NCBI GenBank assembly: GCA_947095585.1
Contig: OX352762.1
Location: forward strand, 11,511,969-11,575,968
Origin: Nephrocerus scutellatus
Taxonomy: Eukaryota > Arthropoda > Insecta > Diptera > Pipunculidae
Direction: 5' to 3'
Length of the DNA: 64,000 nucleotides
Each line of letters opens with the position of its first letter. The first letter of the stretch is position 1. The notes below the pieces were generated by a model. It was not told the origin of the DNA. It saw only the letters and a program-made list of their open reading frames with translations, and searched no databases. Shown in pieces: positions 1-9,799 of the stretch. The position numbers and the translations under genes were made by a program.

Positions 1-885
1 GGCCCAGCCGATACTGCCCTTATTTCGTACAATATTTTTGACGACGATTGGTCAAAAATTAAAAAATGTTTATCCCTGCATTACGCAGATAAACGTGACG
101 TTCGTACCCTTGAACACGAGCTCAATTCAATGAATCAAGGAAGACAAAGTATAGACGAGTTCTATGCAAGAGTCAATCATCAACTTTCCTTGTTAATAAA
201 TAAATTAAAAACCGAAGACTACTCTCAAGAGACTATTTGTGCTCTAACAGAAAACTATAGGAACAGGGCTTTAGATATATTTATCAGAGGTCTAAATGGT
301 GATGTTTCAAGGATGCTTGTCATCCAGAAACCCAAGACTTTACCAGAGGCATACACCTCATGCCTCGAGTTTCAGAATCTTAATTTCAGAAGCCTTCCGA
401 TCTACAACAGAGGCATAAACAGTACTATATCCGCACCCATAAATCAAATGTTCCCCAATAAATCACAGTATAGGCCAAGAATGCCACCTAGACAAATAAC
501 TCCAATCGAAAAAAATACGATTTATAATACACCTCGATATGCGGAATACTACCCCAACCAATATAATAATCCACCCCCAAGACCAACACAACAAAAACCC
601 CCACAACCTATGGAAATCGATCAGTCTATTCAAACACATCGTGTAAATTACATAAATAGACCTACAAACAACCCTCTCCCCAGAAGATCGAATGAGTCAT
701 CAAACTTGCCCCGAAAGCAGCAACGGCTTTTTGCTACAAACACTGTTGAAAATTCAGATCTTAAGCAGATAGATCCGGATGATAACACATATCAAACAGA
801 TGAAGAGTTCGACTACGAGGAAATCGTAGACGAAACTCCTGAAATAAATTTTATGACGGAAGCCTCTCTAGCGTACCCTACCTAG
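1..885 (+). CDS. gag: Gag structural polyprotein of the errantivirus, 5'-partial
   Basis: The frame is open from base 1 to the TAG at 883-885, so the true start lies outside the window and the ATG at 130 is internal. The visible 294 residues have a helical, charged N-terminal part (capsid-like, for example around LNSMNQGRQSIDEFYARV), then a proline-, asparagine- and glutamine-rich tail from about base 470, then an acidic end. No CCHC zinc knuckle is seen, which is usual for errantivirus Gag. Its last 43 bases overlap pol, which lies in the -1 frame. Gag forms the particle core that carries the RNA. The identification rests on position and composition. Confidence 0.88.
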   Translation, partial: GPADTALISYNIFDDDWSKIKKCLSLHYADKRDVRTLEHELNSMNQGRQSIDEFYARVNHQLSLLINKLKTEDYSQETICALTENYRNRALDIFIRGLNGDVSRMLVIQKPKTLPEAYTSCLEFQNLNFRSLPIYNRGINSTISAPINQMFPNKSQYRPRMPPRQITPIEKNTIYNTPRYAEYYPNQYNNPPPRPTQQKPPQPMEIDQSIQTHRVNYINRPTNNPLPRRSNESSNLPRKQQRLFATNTVENSDLKQIDPDDNTYQTDEEFDYEEIVDETPEINFMTEASLAYPT

Positions 886-3854
886 AGTATGTTACCAGAG
901 ATGGTAAAACGTTAAAATTCCTAATCGACACAGGAGCTAACAAAAACTTTGTGTCAAGTAGAATTGCAACAAATTCCAAACCTATTAAAACACCGTTTAA
1001 AATACAATCAGCTGCGGGACAGCTTGAGATCACCCACAAAATAAGTGGTCCCTTTTTCAGAAGCCTAGGTAATAACAGTATACTAGATTTCTTCGTTCTC
1101 CCTGGCTTAAAATCATTTGACGGAATAATAGGAGACGATACTTTGAGGAATTTGGAGGCTGTAATTGATAGGAAAAACAGTATCTTGCACATAAGTCCTA
1201 ACATAAAAATAAAACTAAAGGCAAAATATTCCAAACAAGTCAACAGCGTACAAACAAACACTGACATTGAAAATGAAATTCAGAACATCCTGAAAAAACA
1301 TGACAAACTTTTTGGTACCATTGCTGATTGTGGAGCAATCGATACAAGTGTCCGTGCAGAAATAAAAACTACAACGTCTGAACCGGTCTACACAAAGTCG
1401 TACCCCTATCCAGCTAATTTGAGGTCAGAAGTAGAAAATCAAATTGAGAAAATGCTTGCAGATGGTATTATTAGACCATCCAAAAGCCCGTACAACTCTC
1501 CTCTCTGGATTGTCCCGAAGAAGGCTAATTCAGCAGGAGAAAAACAATACAGGCTAGTTATAGATTTTAAGCGTCTTAACGCAATTACTATCCCAGACGC
1601 ATACCCTATCCCGGACATTACGAACACCCTAGCAAGTCTTGGAGAATGCAAATTCTTCACAACTCTTGACCTAACTTCTGGTTTTCATCAAATAAAAATG
1701 AAAACTAGTGACATTCCAAAAACTGCATTTTCCACGGCAAACGGAAAATACGAGTTTACTCGACTCCCGTTTGGTTTAAAAAATGCTCCTGCAATTTTTC
1801 AGCGTATGATCAATGATGTGTTAAAACCACTTATCGGGAAGATGTGCTACGTCTATATAGACGATATAATCGTCTTCGGAAAGAACCGGGACGAGCATAA
1901 TAGAAATCTTGACGAGGTTTTTTCATTTCTGGGAAAAGCCAACTTAAGAGTAAATTTGGAAAAATCTAAATTTTTGAGATCCGAAGTGGATTTCTTAGGG
2001 TACATAATTACTCAGGAAGGAATACGTGCAGACCCGAAAAAAATTGCTGCAATCCAAAAAATTCCAGCACCACAAAATCTTAAAGACCTAAAGAGCTTTC
2101 TTGGTCTAGCATCGTACTATCGAAAGTTTATTAAAGACTTTGCAAAAATAGCTAAGCCTTTGACAAACCTAACTAGGGGATTGAATGCTCAAATAAAGGC
2201 AAATCAATCAAGAAAAAAGGAAGTACACCTTGACGATCAAGCTTTGAAAGCATTTACAAATCTTAAGGAAATGCTCGTGTCCTCAGACATTTTAATTTTC
2301 CCAAACTTTGAAATGCCATTCATTCTAACAACGGATGCCTCTAATTTTGCAATTGGAGCCGTTCTATCCCAAGGAGAAATGGGCAAGGATAGACCTATCA
2401 CATTTATATCCAGGTCACTAACCAAAGTTGAAGAAAACTATTCAGTAATCGAGAAGGAATTACTAGCAATCGTTTGGTCACTCGATAAGCTTAGGACGTA
2501 CCTTTATGGAGCCAAGTGCATAAAAATCTTAACAGATCATCAGCCTTTAACATTTGCCTTGAGTAACCGCAATAATAATGCAAAACTCAAAAGGTGGAAG
2601 GCAAAAATTGAAGAGTTTAATTATTCCCTTATATATAAACCAGGTAGAACAAATGTTGTAGCGGATGCCCTCTCAAGACTTCCAACGGAATTAAACGTTC
2701 TAACTTCTTCTGGAACACAACACAGTGCAGAAGAAGATAGCACTGACCTCATACCACACTGCGAGGCACCGATTAACGTCTTTAGAAACCAGTTAATTTT
2801 TTCTGAAGGAAACGATATGATTTGCTATGAACAACCACATCCTAAATTCCACAGGCATTATATAAGATTACAATCTTTCGATAAAGTCAACCTAGCTCAA
2901 ATTTTAAAAGAAAAACTAAATCCAAGTATACTGAATGGAATTAAAATACCAGAACACATTATTCCATTGTTAGGAGAAGTATATAGAGAGTTTTTTTCTC
3001 ACTTCAAAATTAGAATCACGCAAAGAGTAGTTACGGATATCGCAAATGAGGAAAATAAACTGAAAATAATTCAAGACGAGCACAAACGCGCACACCGGAA
3101 TCATAAGGAAAACAGGGAACAAATTTTAGAAAAATACTATTTCCCTCAAATGAACAAACTAATAAAAAAGTATACCGACTCTTGTGATGTTTGTTGTTCT
3201 AACAAATATGACAGACATCCACCAAAACCTGAATTGCAACCAACTCCAATTCCATCATATCCAACCGAGATATTACATATGGACATCATCGAAATTAAAA
3301 GAGAAAAATTCATAACATGTGTGGACAAATTTTCAAAATTCACAAAATTTTTTCACATTAAAAATAAATCAGTTTTACACGTTAGAAACAGAATAATAAA
3401 ATTATTGCATTTCTTTACTGTCCCAAAGATACTGGTAACTGACAATGAAAGTAGCTTTATAAGCCCAATCATCCTCAATTATATAGAAGGTCTCGGAGTA
3501 ACTCTCTACCTAGCCCCCCCGCAAAAAAGTGAGGTCAATGGAGCTGTGGAAAGAGTACACTCAACTATTATTGAAATAATAAGATGTCTTCAAAGAGAAT
3601 TCCCAGACTATTCGATAAAAGAAATAATTAATATAGCAGTAGACAGATATAACAATACAATCCACTCGGTAACAAAAAAGAAACCTGCCGATATCTTCTT
3701 TGGAAGAAGTCAGAGAATAAATTATCAGAATTTAACAGATTTTAAAAACATAATTAACACTGATTTAAGATACGAAATTTTACGTAATCAAAGGAATCAG
3801 ATCAACAGACACAATCAAAAAAAGATCTCCACCAAGAAACTACAATCCTGGTGA
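843..3854 (+). CDS. pol: Pol polyprotein: protease, reverse transcriptase, RNase H, integrase
   Basis: The frame opens at 843, just after a TGA, and no ATG start is needed because pol should be made by frameshifting from gag. An aspartic protease DTGA motif is at 927-938. The RT has an LPFG motif near 1765 and the catalytic YIDD at 1854-1865. RNase H follows near 2330-2640 (a TDAS block, then a TDH block near 2535). The integrase has an HHCC-type zinc region near 3080-3210 and acidic residues D at 3282, D at 3441 and E at 3549, with exactly 35 residues between the last two (DD35E). It copies the RNA and inserts the DNA. The frame ends early at 3852-3854: the normal C-terminal tail continues in another frame downstream of an A7 run at 3817-3823, so this copy has lost the end of integrase. 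Confidence 0.95.
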   Translation, partial: NKFYDGSLSSVPYLEYVTRDGKTLKFLIDTGANKNFVSSRIATNSKPIKTPFKIQSAAGQLEITHKISGPFFRSLGNNSILDFFVLPGLKSFDGIIGDDTLRNLEAVIDRKNSILHISPNIKIKLKAKYSKQVNSVQTNTDIENEIQNILKKHDKLFGTIADCGAIDTSVRAEIKTTTSEPVYTKSYPYPANLRSEVENQIEKMLADGIIRPSKSPYNSPLWIVPKKANSAGEKQYRLVIDFKRLNAITIPDAYPIPDITNTLASLGECKFFTTLDLTSGFHQIKMKTSDIPKTAFSTANGKYEFTRLPFGLKNAPAIFQRMINDVLKPLIGKMCYVYIDDIIVFGKNRDEHNRNLDEVFSFLGKANLRVNLEKSKFLRSEVDFLGYIITQEGIRADPKKIAAIQKIPAPQNLKDLKSFLGLASYYRKFIKDFAKIAKPLTNLTRGLNAQIKANQSRKKEVHLDDQALKAFTNLKEMLVSSDILIFPNFEMPFILTTDASNFAIGAVLSQGEMGKDRPITFISRSLTKVEENYSVIEKELLAIVWSLDKLRTYLYGAKCIKILTDHQPLTFALSNRNNNAKLKRWKAKIEEFNYSLIYKPGRTNVVADALSRLPTELNVLTSSGTQHSAEEDSTDLIPHCEAPINVFRNQLIFSEGNDMICYEQPHPKFHRHYIRLQSFDKVNLAQILKEKLNPSILNGIKIPEHIIPLLGEVYREFFSHFKIRITQRVVTDIANEENKLKIIQDEHKRAHRNHKENREQILEKYYFPQMNKLIKKYTDSCDVCCSNKYDRHPPKPELQPTPIPSYPTEILHMDIIEIKREKFITCVDKFSKFTKFFHIKNKSVLHVRNRIIKLLHFFTVPKILVTDNESSFISPIILNYIEGLGVTLYLAPPQKSEVNGAVERVHSTIIEIIRCLQREFPDYSIKEIINIAVDRYNNTIHSVTKKKPADIFFGRSQRINYQNLTDFKNIINTDLRYEILRNQRNQINRHNQKKISTKKLQSW
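846..852 (+). promoter_or_regulatory. Candidate -1 ribosomal frameshift site (AAATTTT)
   Basis: In the gag frame the bases read A-AAT-TTT, which fits the X-XXY-YYZ slippery heptamer rule. A one-base backward slip puts the ribosome exactly into the open pol frame. The site lies inside the 43-base gag/pol overlap (843-885). I did not identify a downstream pseudoknot by eye. Confidence 0.7.
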
Positions 3855-4011
3855 AACAGTATATAAAAGAAATAAACAAATAAAGGGAAAAGAAAAACCC
3901 ATATATCATAAAGAAACTGTAGGATTAGATAACACCGTTACAGTAACAACAACCAATGGAAAACGAATACATAAGTCTCACCTCAAAAACAAACCTCCCA
4001 TTTCAGATTAA
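3824..4011 (+). pseudogene. Displaced C-terminal tail of the integrase (out of frame)
   Basis: Beyond the A-run at 3817-3823 a different frame stays open to the TAA at 4009-4011. It encodes a basic tail with a PGETVYKRN-type segment, resembling the chromodomain-like or GPY/F-like end of gypsy integrases. It belongs to pol but is separated from it by a one-base homopolymer change. A sequencing or assembly slip is as likely as a real mutation. Confidence 0.75.
3997..4006 (+). promoter_or_regulatory. Candidate splice acceptor for the env message
   Basis: A short pyrimidine-rich stretch ending in TTCAG lies at the end of pol, just before the env frame. Errantivirus env is known to be made from a spliced RNA whose acceptor lies near this place. 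The donor would be in the missing 5' region, so the pairing is inferred. Confidence 0.45.
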
Positions 4012-5442
4012 CCCCCTTATGTGCAGAAGCCGTTGTGAACGTCTACGAGTACAATAGCCCTCTCATTGCAGTGAAACAAGGAACGGGAAGAATAATAAAC
4101 GGAAACTATAAAATAATACATACCATAAACCTTACCGATTACGAAGAAATAATAGATGGCCTAAGAGCAGATGTGCACCACAATATCCTTAAAACAAATC
4201 CTTATTTACAACAATTAAGTCACCAACTTTCTAAAATAGACAACCTGATGGAGCAACTACAAGGAAAAAATCTGAGGAAGACTAAAAGATCAATAAACTG
4301 GATAGGATCCGCCTGGAAATGGCTGGCTGGTAATCCAGATGCGACAGACTGGGATAACATTTTGGCAAAAAGCAATGAACTTATTAGTAATAACAATAAG
4401 CAATATCAAGTAAATCAGCGCTTCAGCAAATTAAGCAATAACCTAATAGATAAATATAATAGAATAACCGAAATTTTAGACACAAATAATACAGGAAAAT
4501 ATGAACAAATACTTTTTAACAAGCTTGGTCTACTTAAAGACGAAATCGGAGAAATAGTTTTAGCAGGACAACTTGCCAAAAAAAAGTATAGTTAATTCAA
4601 ATTTACTAAACAAGGCTGATATTGCTGACTTACTTTCCAAAACAGGAACACTTCCTTTTAAGAACGAACTTCAGGCCATCGAATATTCTGAACCCATCAT
4701 GGTAATAAAAGATAATCTCCTATTATACGTTATTTGCTTGCCCCAAACGGAAGAGGTAGTGTTTAACAACATCATAATACGATCAACAGTAAAAAACAAC
4801 AAAAGGATAGATCTAGACTTTTTTAACTTGTTTATATCCCAAACAACGAAGTTTGGTGTCAGAGAAAAATGTACCGTAATACAAGATACGACTATCTGTA
4901 GAAAAAATCAACTTCAAAAACTAGCTCCAAACCATTGCATTATTAAGCTCTTAAATAGCGAAGATGCAACATGTAATTACCAATTTCAAAATAAACCAAT
5001 TGCCGAACTCATAAATGAGGGTACCTTATTCTTAACTAACTACTACGGCAATCTTTCATACAGTCGAACCAATAGAATCCTTAACGGCACTTTCCTAATT
5101 AATTTTCAAAATGAATCAATTGAATTAGATAACATTAAATACACAAATTGGGAAAGTCGATCATACCATATTTTACCTCCATTACTATATAATAACCTGA
5201 CGGAAAGTGGTATGAGATTAGATCTCCAGTATCTTCACAAACTTCATTTGGACAACGTTAAGAAATTATCCCATTTTTCATCTTATACGGCTCTCTCAAT
5301 AGGCTCAGATATAACCATCCTATTAATTAGTATATTGCTAAATCTTATTCTAATCTTTTGTTTGAAATTTAAAAAACAAAATGAACCCCTTGATGCCACT
5401 TTTAAAATTTCAAATCTAGAACCCATTAAGATAAACTTTTGA
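4007..5442 (+). pseudogene. env: Envelope glycoprotein of the errantivirus, split by a one-base frameshift
   Basis: The first part (frame ending at 4593-4595) has a basic RKTKR tract at 4275-4289 followed by a conserved IGSAWKWLAGNPD-type segment. That is the cleavage-site plus fusion-peptide arrangement of the errantivirus/baculovirus F-like envelope family. The second part, in a different frame, runs to 5442. It carries cysteines, several N-glycosylation sequons and a hydrophobic membrane anchor near 5308-5370, with a short basic cytoplasmic tail. The frames meet at an A8 run (4578-4585), where one base too many or too few breaks the gene. No clear in-frame ATG begins the first part; the start is probably supplied by splicing. 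Env of this family can give some errantiviruses infectivity. This copy as written would make only a truncated protein. Confidence 0.85.
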
Positions 5443-5462
5443 TCAGCGGGACGCTGATACTT

Positions 5463-5473
5463 AAGAAGGGGGG
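5463..5473 (+). promoter_or_regulatory. Polypurine tract for plus-strand priming
   Basis: An unbroken purine run, AAGAAGGGGGG, lies directly against the inferred left end of the 3' LTR, as in other retroelements. Confidence 0.85.
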
Positions 5474-5856
5474 AGTTAACACAAATATCGGTCGTTGCCC
5501 TTTACACAATCCCACACTGCGTTTCCACACAATACCTTTTACCGATGACACTGCACAATATTTCACCTGCCCAGACACCCAATTTCCCGTGTTGCAATAT
5601 TGTTTTGCTGTAGACTGTAGAATAAGCATAATTTGCAGAAGTAATATTCTTGCTTTAATAATTCTTAGAATAAGAATTATTAAAACTAAAACAATAGCAT
5701 AAGCATAATTTGTAATTCCTAGAATAAGTTTTATTGAAAGCAAATTTGTTAAATTATAAATATACGCAATAAATAAATTATCAGTAGTTCTGATTCGACC
5801 TCTAACTGCACGTGTTGTATTTTTTTTTGGAGCTGCGCGACGCAAATACCTTAACT
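5474..5856 (+). repeat. 3' LTR of the errantivirus
   Basis: The LTR begins AGTTAAC immediately after the polypurine tract, and the proposed right end is TTAACT. The terminal six bases are perfect inverted complements (AGTTAA and TTAACT), giving 383 bp. Errantivirus LTRs commonly begin with AGT. A poly(A) signal AATAAA is at 5768-5773. Downstream of 5857 the sequence aligns with family A copies elsewhere in the window, which supports the boundary to within a few bases. Without the 5' LTR the right end cannot be fixed exactly. Confidence 0.75.
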
Positions 5857-7067
5857 TCCATAGTAAACGGAGAAGGATGAATGAACGCAATATAAACCGC
5901 ATTCCACACACTGCAAATCTGATCACCGATTAAAAAGGCAAGAGCACCATCTGGATTTGTTCCAATCTCTCGTTTAGCTTGCCATTTAGCTACCTGAGGA
6001 ATTGGAGGATCCAGCAATTACCGACGGCCAACCTATGTTACCGCCAACAAGCATATAAGGAAGTTATCAGATCCATAAATCGGCTCTAGGCTAATGAGGA
6101 CTCGCGGGACCAGATAGCGTCCCAGCCCAACTGATAAAATCTGGAGGGCCCACACTACACCAAGCAATTCGTTAACTAATATTGCAAGTATGGGAGAAAG
6201 AAGCGTTGCCAGAAGACTGAAGAAGAGGCATCTTATACCCCATACTTAAGAAGAGTGACATCACAACGTCAATATCAGTGTTGAGTACCGCGTGTAAGAT
6301 GTAGGAGGGTAATCTGATCGCCAATTAAAATGGCAAGAGCACCATCAGGATTTGTTCCAATCTCTCGTATAGCTGGCCATTTAGCTACCTGAGGAATTGG
6401 AGGATCCAGCAATGACCGACGGCCACACTATGTTACCGCCAACATGCATATAAGGCAGTTATCAGATCGATAATTCGGCTCTAGGCTAATGAGGACTTGC
6501 GGGATCAGATAGCGTCCTAGCCCAACTGATAAAATCTGGAGGGCCCGCACTGCACCAAGCAATTCGTTAACTAATAGTGCAAGTAAGGGAGGAAGAAGCG
6601 TTTCCAGAAGACTGAAGAAGAGTCATCTTGTACCGCATACTTAAGAAGAGAGACATTACAACGCCAATATCAGTGTTAAGTACTGCGTGTAAGATTTTCT
6701 CCTCTATGCAACAAAAGACGATTGTGGCATACGATAAAGCCAGCATGGCTTCAGCATTGGGAAATCCACAACTGATCTGATTGTCACCCTTAGGCAAGTC
6801 ATAGACAAATATCGAGAGTTCTACAACTAACTACACCATGTTTGTTAAGATCTCAGAGCCGAATATGATAGCATAGCCAAGAGATTATTCGACATCCCAC
6901 GACTGAGTAAGTTAGTCATGACCAATATTATACTGGGATGGCTGGTCCGTGTGCTCTTCACCGTTCCGGTGGACAAAGTGCTCCGAGACTCTGATGTAAC
7001 GGCGAGAGGTACAATCCTCTACAAGTCCTCTAAGATAATGGCTTCCGTAGACGTTATTAACGTCGCT
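5857..7067 (+). mobile_element. Family A (RTE/BovB-like) non-LTR relic, left part
   Basis: The segment aligns by eye with the better-preserved family A copy at 15830-17060, covering the region before and within the reverse transcriptase (motifs equivalent to the ATG-free CPIHKKG and TTDQI blocks). It is full of stops. It contains the 394-bp tandem duplication and is interrupted at 7081 by a SINE. Family A resembles elements often mis-annotated in insects as craniofacial development protein 2-like. Confidence 0.8.
5916..6703 (+). repeat. Tandem duplication, 2 x 394 bp, inside family A
   Basis: Unit 1 is 5916-6309 and unit 2 is 6310-6703. Both begin AATCTGATC and contain GAGGAATTGGAGGATCCAGC. 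I estimate above 90% identity by eye. Both units share differences from other family A copies, so the duplication followed the decay of this copy. Confidence 0.9.
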
Positions 7068-7080
7068 GGTAGAAACTTAT

Positions 7081-7338
7081 AAGGTGGATGCGGTGCCTCT
7101 AATGGTTAGTGCGTTGGACTTCTGAGCATGAACTTTGAGGTTCGAATCCCAGAAACATCAAAAATATTTTTACCGGTGGTCTACCTCTCGCAGATGTCCG
7201 AGAGTACTTACTTTTCACAAAAAGCTTCTCAACTCGACTTTCGGATATAGGGTATTCAATTGAAGCTCATTTTAATATATGTGCAATAATGAACACGCAC
7301 GACCAGAAGCTAAACTAAGCAAATATTATTATTATTAT
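7081..7338 (+). mobile_element. tRNA-derived SINE with (TTA)n tail
   Basis: The head resembles a tRNA, with an A-box-like stretch near 7100-7115 and a perfect B box GGTTCGAATCC at 7139-7149. The part around TTGGACTTCT suggests a tRNA-Arg(UCU) ancestor. A body of unknown origin follows, and the element ends in ATTATTATTATT. It is flanked by a 13-bp imperfect target-site duplication (7068-7080 GGTAGAAACTTAT and 7339-7351 GGTAGGAACTCAT). Removing it rejoins the family A relic on both sides. SINEs are copied by RNA polymerase III and mobilised by LINE enzymes. Confidence 0.85.
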
Positions 7339-7575
7339 GGTAGGAACTCATGATTTGTACAAGAAGCGTTAATCCAGATCCGATACGAAATCTGGAGCTG
7401 CACAAAAATCAAGGAAAAAATATCAGAAGACATAAAGGCCACGTCTGTGAGCAGAAGTGGTCATGATATCCAGGCTTATGGGTATAGCACTATGGTAATA
7501 CCAGTAGTTAAATATGGATCCGATACTTGGGTGGTTAGGCCTGACAGGCACAGCACAATTTTTTCGTTCTCGTCT
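7339..7575 (+). mobile_element. Family A relic, right part after the SINE
   Basis: The sequence resumes the family A alignment (AAATCTGGAGCTGCAC equals the conserved GLH block, then GGCCACGTCTGTGAGCAGAAG). It fades out near 7575. Together with 5857-7067 it forms one interrupted copy. Confidence 0.75.
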
Positions 7576-7941
7576 TTGCCAGAGTTTATTAAATTTACTA
7601 TTATTATGTTTTTACTTTGAATTCAATAAACGAAGTTTTTTATTCTAATTTTAAAAATTATATCTTTGTACATCCTTATAAAGGTCGCAGATCACTTTAA
7701 GAGCATACTAATTGAGTTGTTTTATTGCTTATGACAAATATTTAATACGCACCTCTCAGGCACATTCGCACATTGCGCCCGAATTTGGAAATCTCGAGTT
7801 GCGCCCGACGACGGGTTAAGTCGCTTTCGAGAAGAAGCTGTACATGAGAGATATGTGCAAATTATTGGCCTTTTTTTCAAGATACAAATACAGGTATTTT
7901 CATGAGCATTTGTATGAAATTGTTTGGTGCAGACAAAAACT

Positions 7942-7998
7942 GGCCAACAGGAACAGGTGACCAACTTATAAGGGTGGCCAACTTGACAGGTTTTACTG
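7942..7998 (-). repeat. Orphan pogo/Tigger-like terminal inverted repeat
   Basis: Read on the minus strand from 7998 it begins CAGTAAAACCTGTCAAGTTGG and continues with iterated (C)TTATAAGTTGGTCACC-like words, which is characteristic of pogo/Tigger ends. A TA dinucleotide (7999-8000) follows, as expected for the target. No matching left end or transposase was found. Confidence 0.55.
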
Positions 7999-8000
7999 TA

Positions 8001-9105
8001 TATGGTAGCGGCGTAGACAAGGAAGAGTAGGAAAAAAAGATCAATTAGCTGACACCAAGTACCGGCTACAACGATAATATCCATAAAATTTCACTCGCAA
8101 GTAAAGATATCGTAATTTTTTTCATTTAAATTGAAATTAAAGACCACACTAACAGCAAAATGAATAAAATATTTCAAAGTTCATTAAAAAGTTTCTCAAT
8201 GAAGCCTTTTTATTCTATCACTCATAGAAAAGTGAGCAACTCTTAGCACAAAGAAAGCATAAACCTGTGAACCACTTTCATGTTCTTTTTACCATTTTCT
8301 ACGAGTGTGTAGTTAATGTTCATAGTGAGGAGGAGAAGGGAAGCACCCACACATACGTACATAAGTACAGGCACACGTTATGAGTGGTTGATATGCATTG
8401 CGGTGTTTCCTTGATACGACAACATCAGCGACTCAACAACGATGCAAATATAATATGTCATCCAACTTGTGGAGCACCACATATTCCGTAACACATTACT
8501 ATGTACAGCATAATAACCAGACTACTGCTAACTACTTCTGTTACTAGTACCACTACAAAGCCAAGGATAAAAATGTCACCAGGAACATCTGTGTAGCTCA
8601 TTTAAAGTACATCGTTGGTGTGGCATGAACTGGAAGTTTCTTTCTGCAAACTGAAATACAACGTCAACAGTGATACCATTTTGTCATTTAATTATTTATA
8701 AATTTGTTAGCACACACATGCACACATTTCCACGAAAAGAAAGTTCATTTTAGGTTTACAACCACAAGTCAACAGTTTATGGGCTTATTAACTTTGCTTT
8801 TGATGAATTTCTTCCAAAATTTTAGACATAGCTGTTTTTGTATGCATTCATTATTCCAAATATATAAATAGAAAATAATATACACAACAACGTGCACCAA
8901 AAATATTAGGAAAGATCCCTCGATGAGGGACCGTTTAGCCAACGATTTCCACTTGGGAGATTTGCTTAAAACCTTGGGTTCTTGAAGAGTACGTGCAATA
9001 AATAAAACGCAAAAATGTTGCGCTTTCAAAAGTAGAATTGTTTTTGAACGATGTAATGACGTGTCAATTGAGTCACAATTTTGTGACTAATTACGGATTT
9101 TTTAT
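8001..9105. other. No gene seen
   Basis: The stretch is AT-rich with only short frames (for example 8769-9029 minus) that look random. No recognised repeat or RNA was found. Confidence 0.6.
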
Positions 9106-9109
9106 TTTT

Positions 9110-9553
9110 TTTTATACATCGTGTCATTACTAAGGGAGAACTCCCTGAACTCCCTTGCGTCACGGCAGTAAGGTGGGCTATGCCTTTTATTTAAATTCGC
9201 TAATAACCAAAAGTATACCTAATTCCACTATAAAAACTGAAATATAAAAACACATACGAAGCAAAGCAAATCAACAACAAAATAACCCCAATCGTAAAGC
9301 AAGCAGCGCTGCCTACAGCACACAACGCACACATAACACTGTCATTATAGTATAAAATGATCTGATGTCGGGGAAAAAATTTGTATGGGAGCCCCCCGAC
9401 CCCGCGGCCCGATCACAAGCAAATTTTAAAAGAAAATATTGTCACTAGAATTATACATGTGTACAAAGTTTCAATAAACTCGGGCTTCAGGAAGTGTGTT
9501 AAAAATTGATAACAAGATTTTGGCCAGCCAGCCAGCCAGCCAGCCACGGGCAC
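9110..9553 (+). repeat. CCAG-tailed dispersed repeat (family H), copy 1
   Basis: It shares a GTCACGGCAGTAAGGTGGGC-like block near 9160, an ACATGTGTACAAAGTTTC block near 9455, a TCGGGCTTCAGGAAG block and a (CCAG)n run (about 9524-9545) with copies at 22195-22663 and 36365-36836. The order of blocks is conserved. No coding capacity is seen. The class is unknown. Confidence 0.75.
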
Positions 9554-9799
9554 GCGAAGTTAATATAGAGAATTTAAAATCGAAGGAATGTGATTTACAT
9601 ATTAATCATATTTCTCACGTTTGTAGACGGTTTCCATATCTGTTCCCAGATTTCTCTCGGATTCATTCAAAAAGCAATACGAAAAAACGATCGACGACGA
9701 AACTAAAACGATGCTAGTCCAAATTCTTTTATCAATGGATCATGGTTAGGGAAAACTACAAAAACCTTGACCAAGAAAATATTACAAATATTATCTTCT

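Larger units (their letters stand above)
1..5856 (+). mobile_element. Errantivirus-like (gypsy-type) LTR retrotransposon, 5' end outside the window
   Basis: The order gag, pol (protease, reverse transcriptase, RNase H, integrase), env, polypurine tract, 3' LTR is visible. That is the plan of insect errantiviruses (Metaviridae with env). The 5' LTR, primer-binding site and start of gag lie left of base 1. The copy is young-looking: gag and most of pol are open for kilobases, and the only breaks seen are one-base slips in two A-runs (3817-3823 and 4578-4585). The right end abuts a decayed family A element, so the insertion landed in older repeat DNA. The target-site duplication cannot be checked without the 5' end. 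Confidence 0.95.

Noticed and set aside
878..1267. 129-codon minus-strand frame opposite pol
   Set aside because: Shadow of the pol reading frame.
7081..7155. tRNA gene (A box and B box present)
   Set aside because: The acceptor stem does not close, the anticodon region is wrong, and the sequence continues into a repeated body with a TTA tail and target duplications. It is a SINE.
7722..8084. 120-codon minus-strand gene
   Set aside because: It runs through a pogo-like terminal repeat and has no known motif.
9524..9553. CRISPR-like or telomeric array (CCAG repeats)
   Set aside because: A plain tetranucleotide microsatellite at the end of a dispersed repeat, with no spacers.
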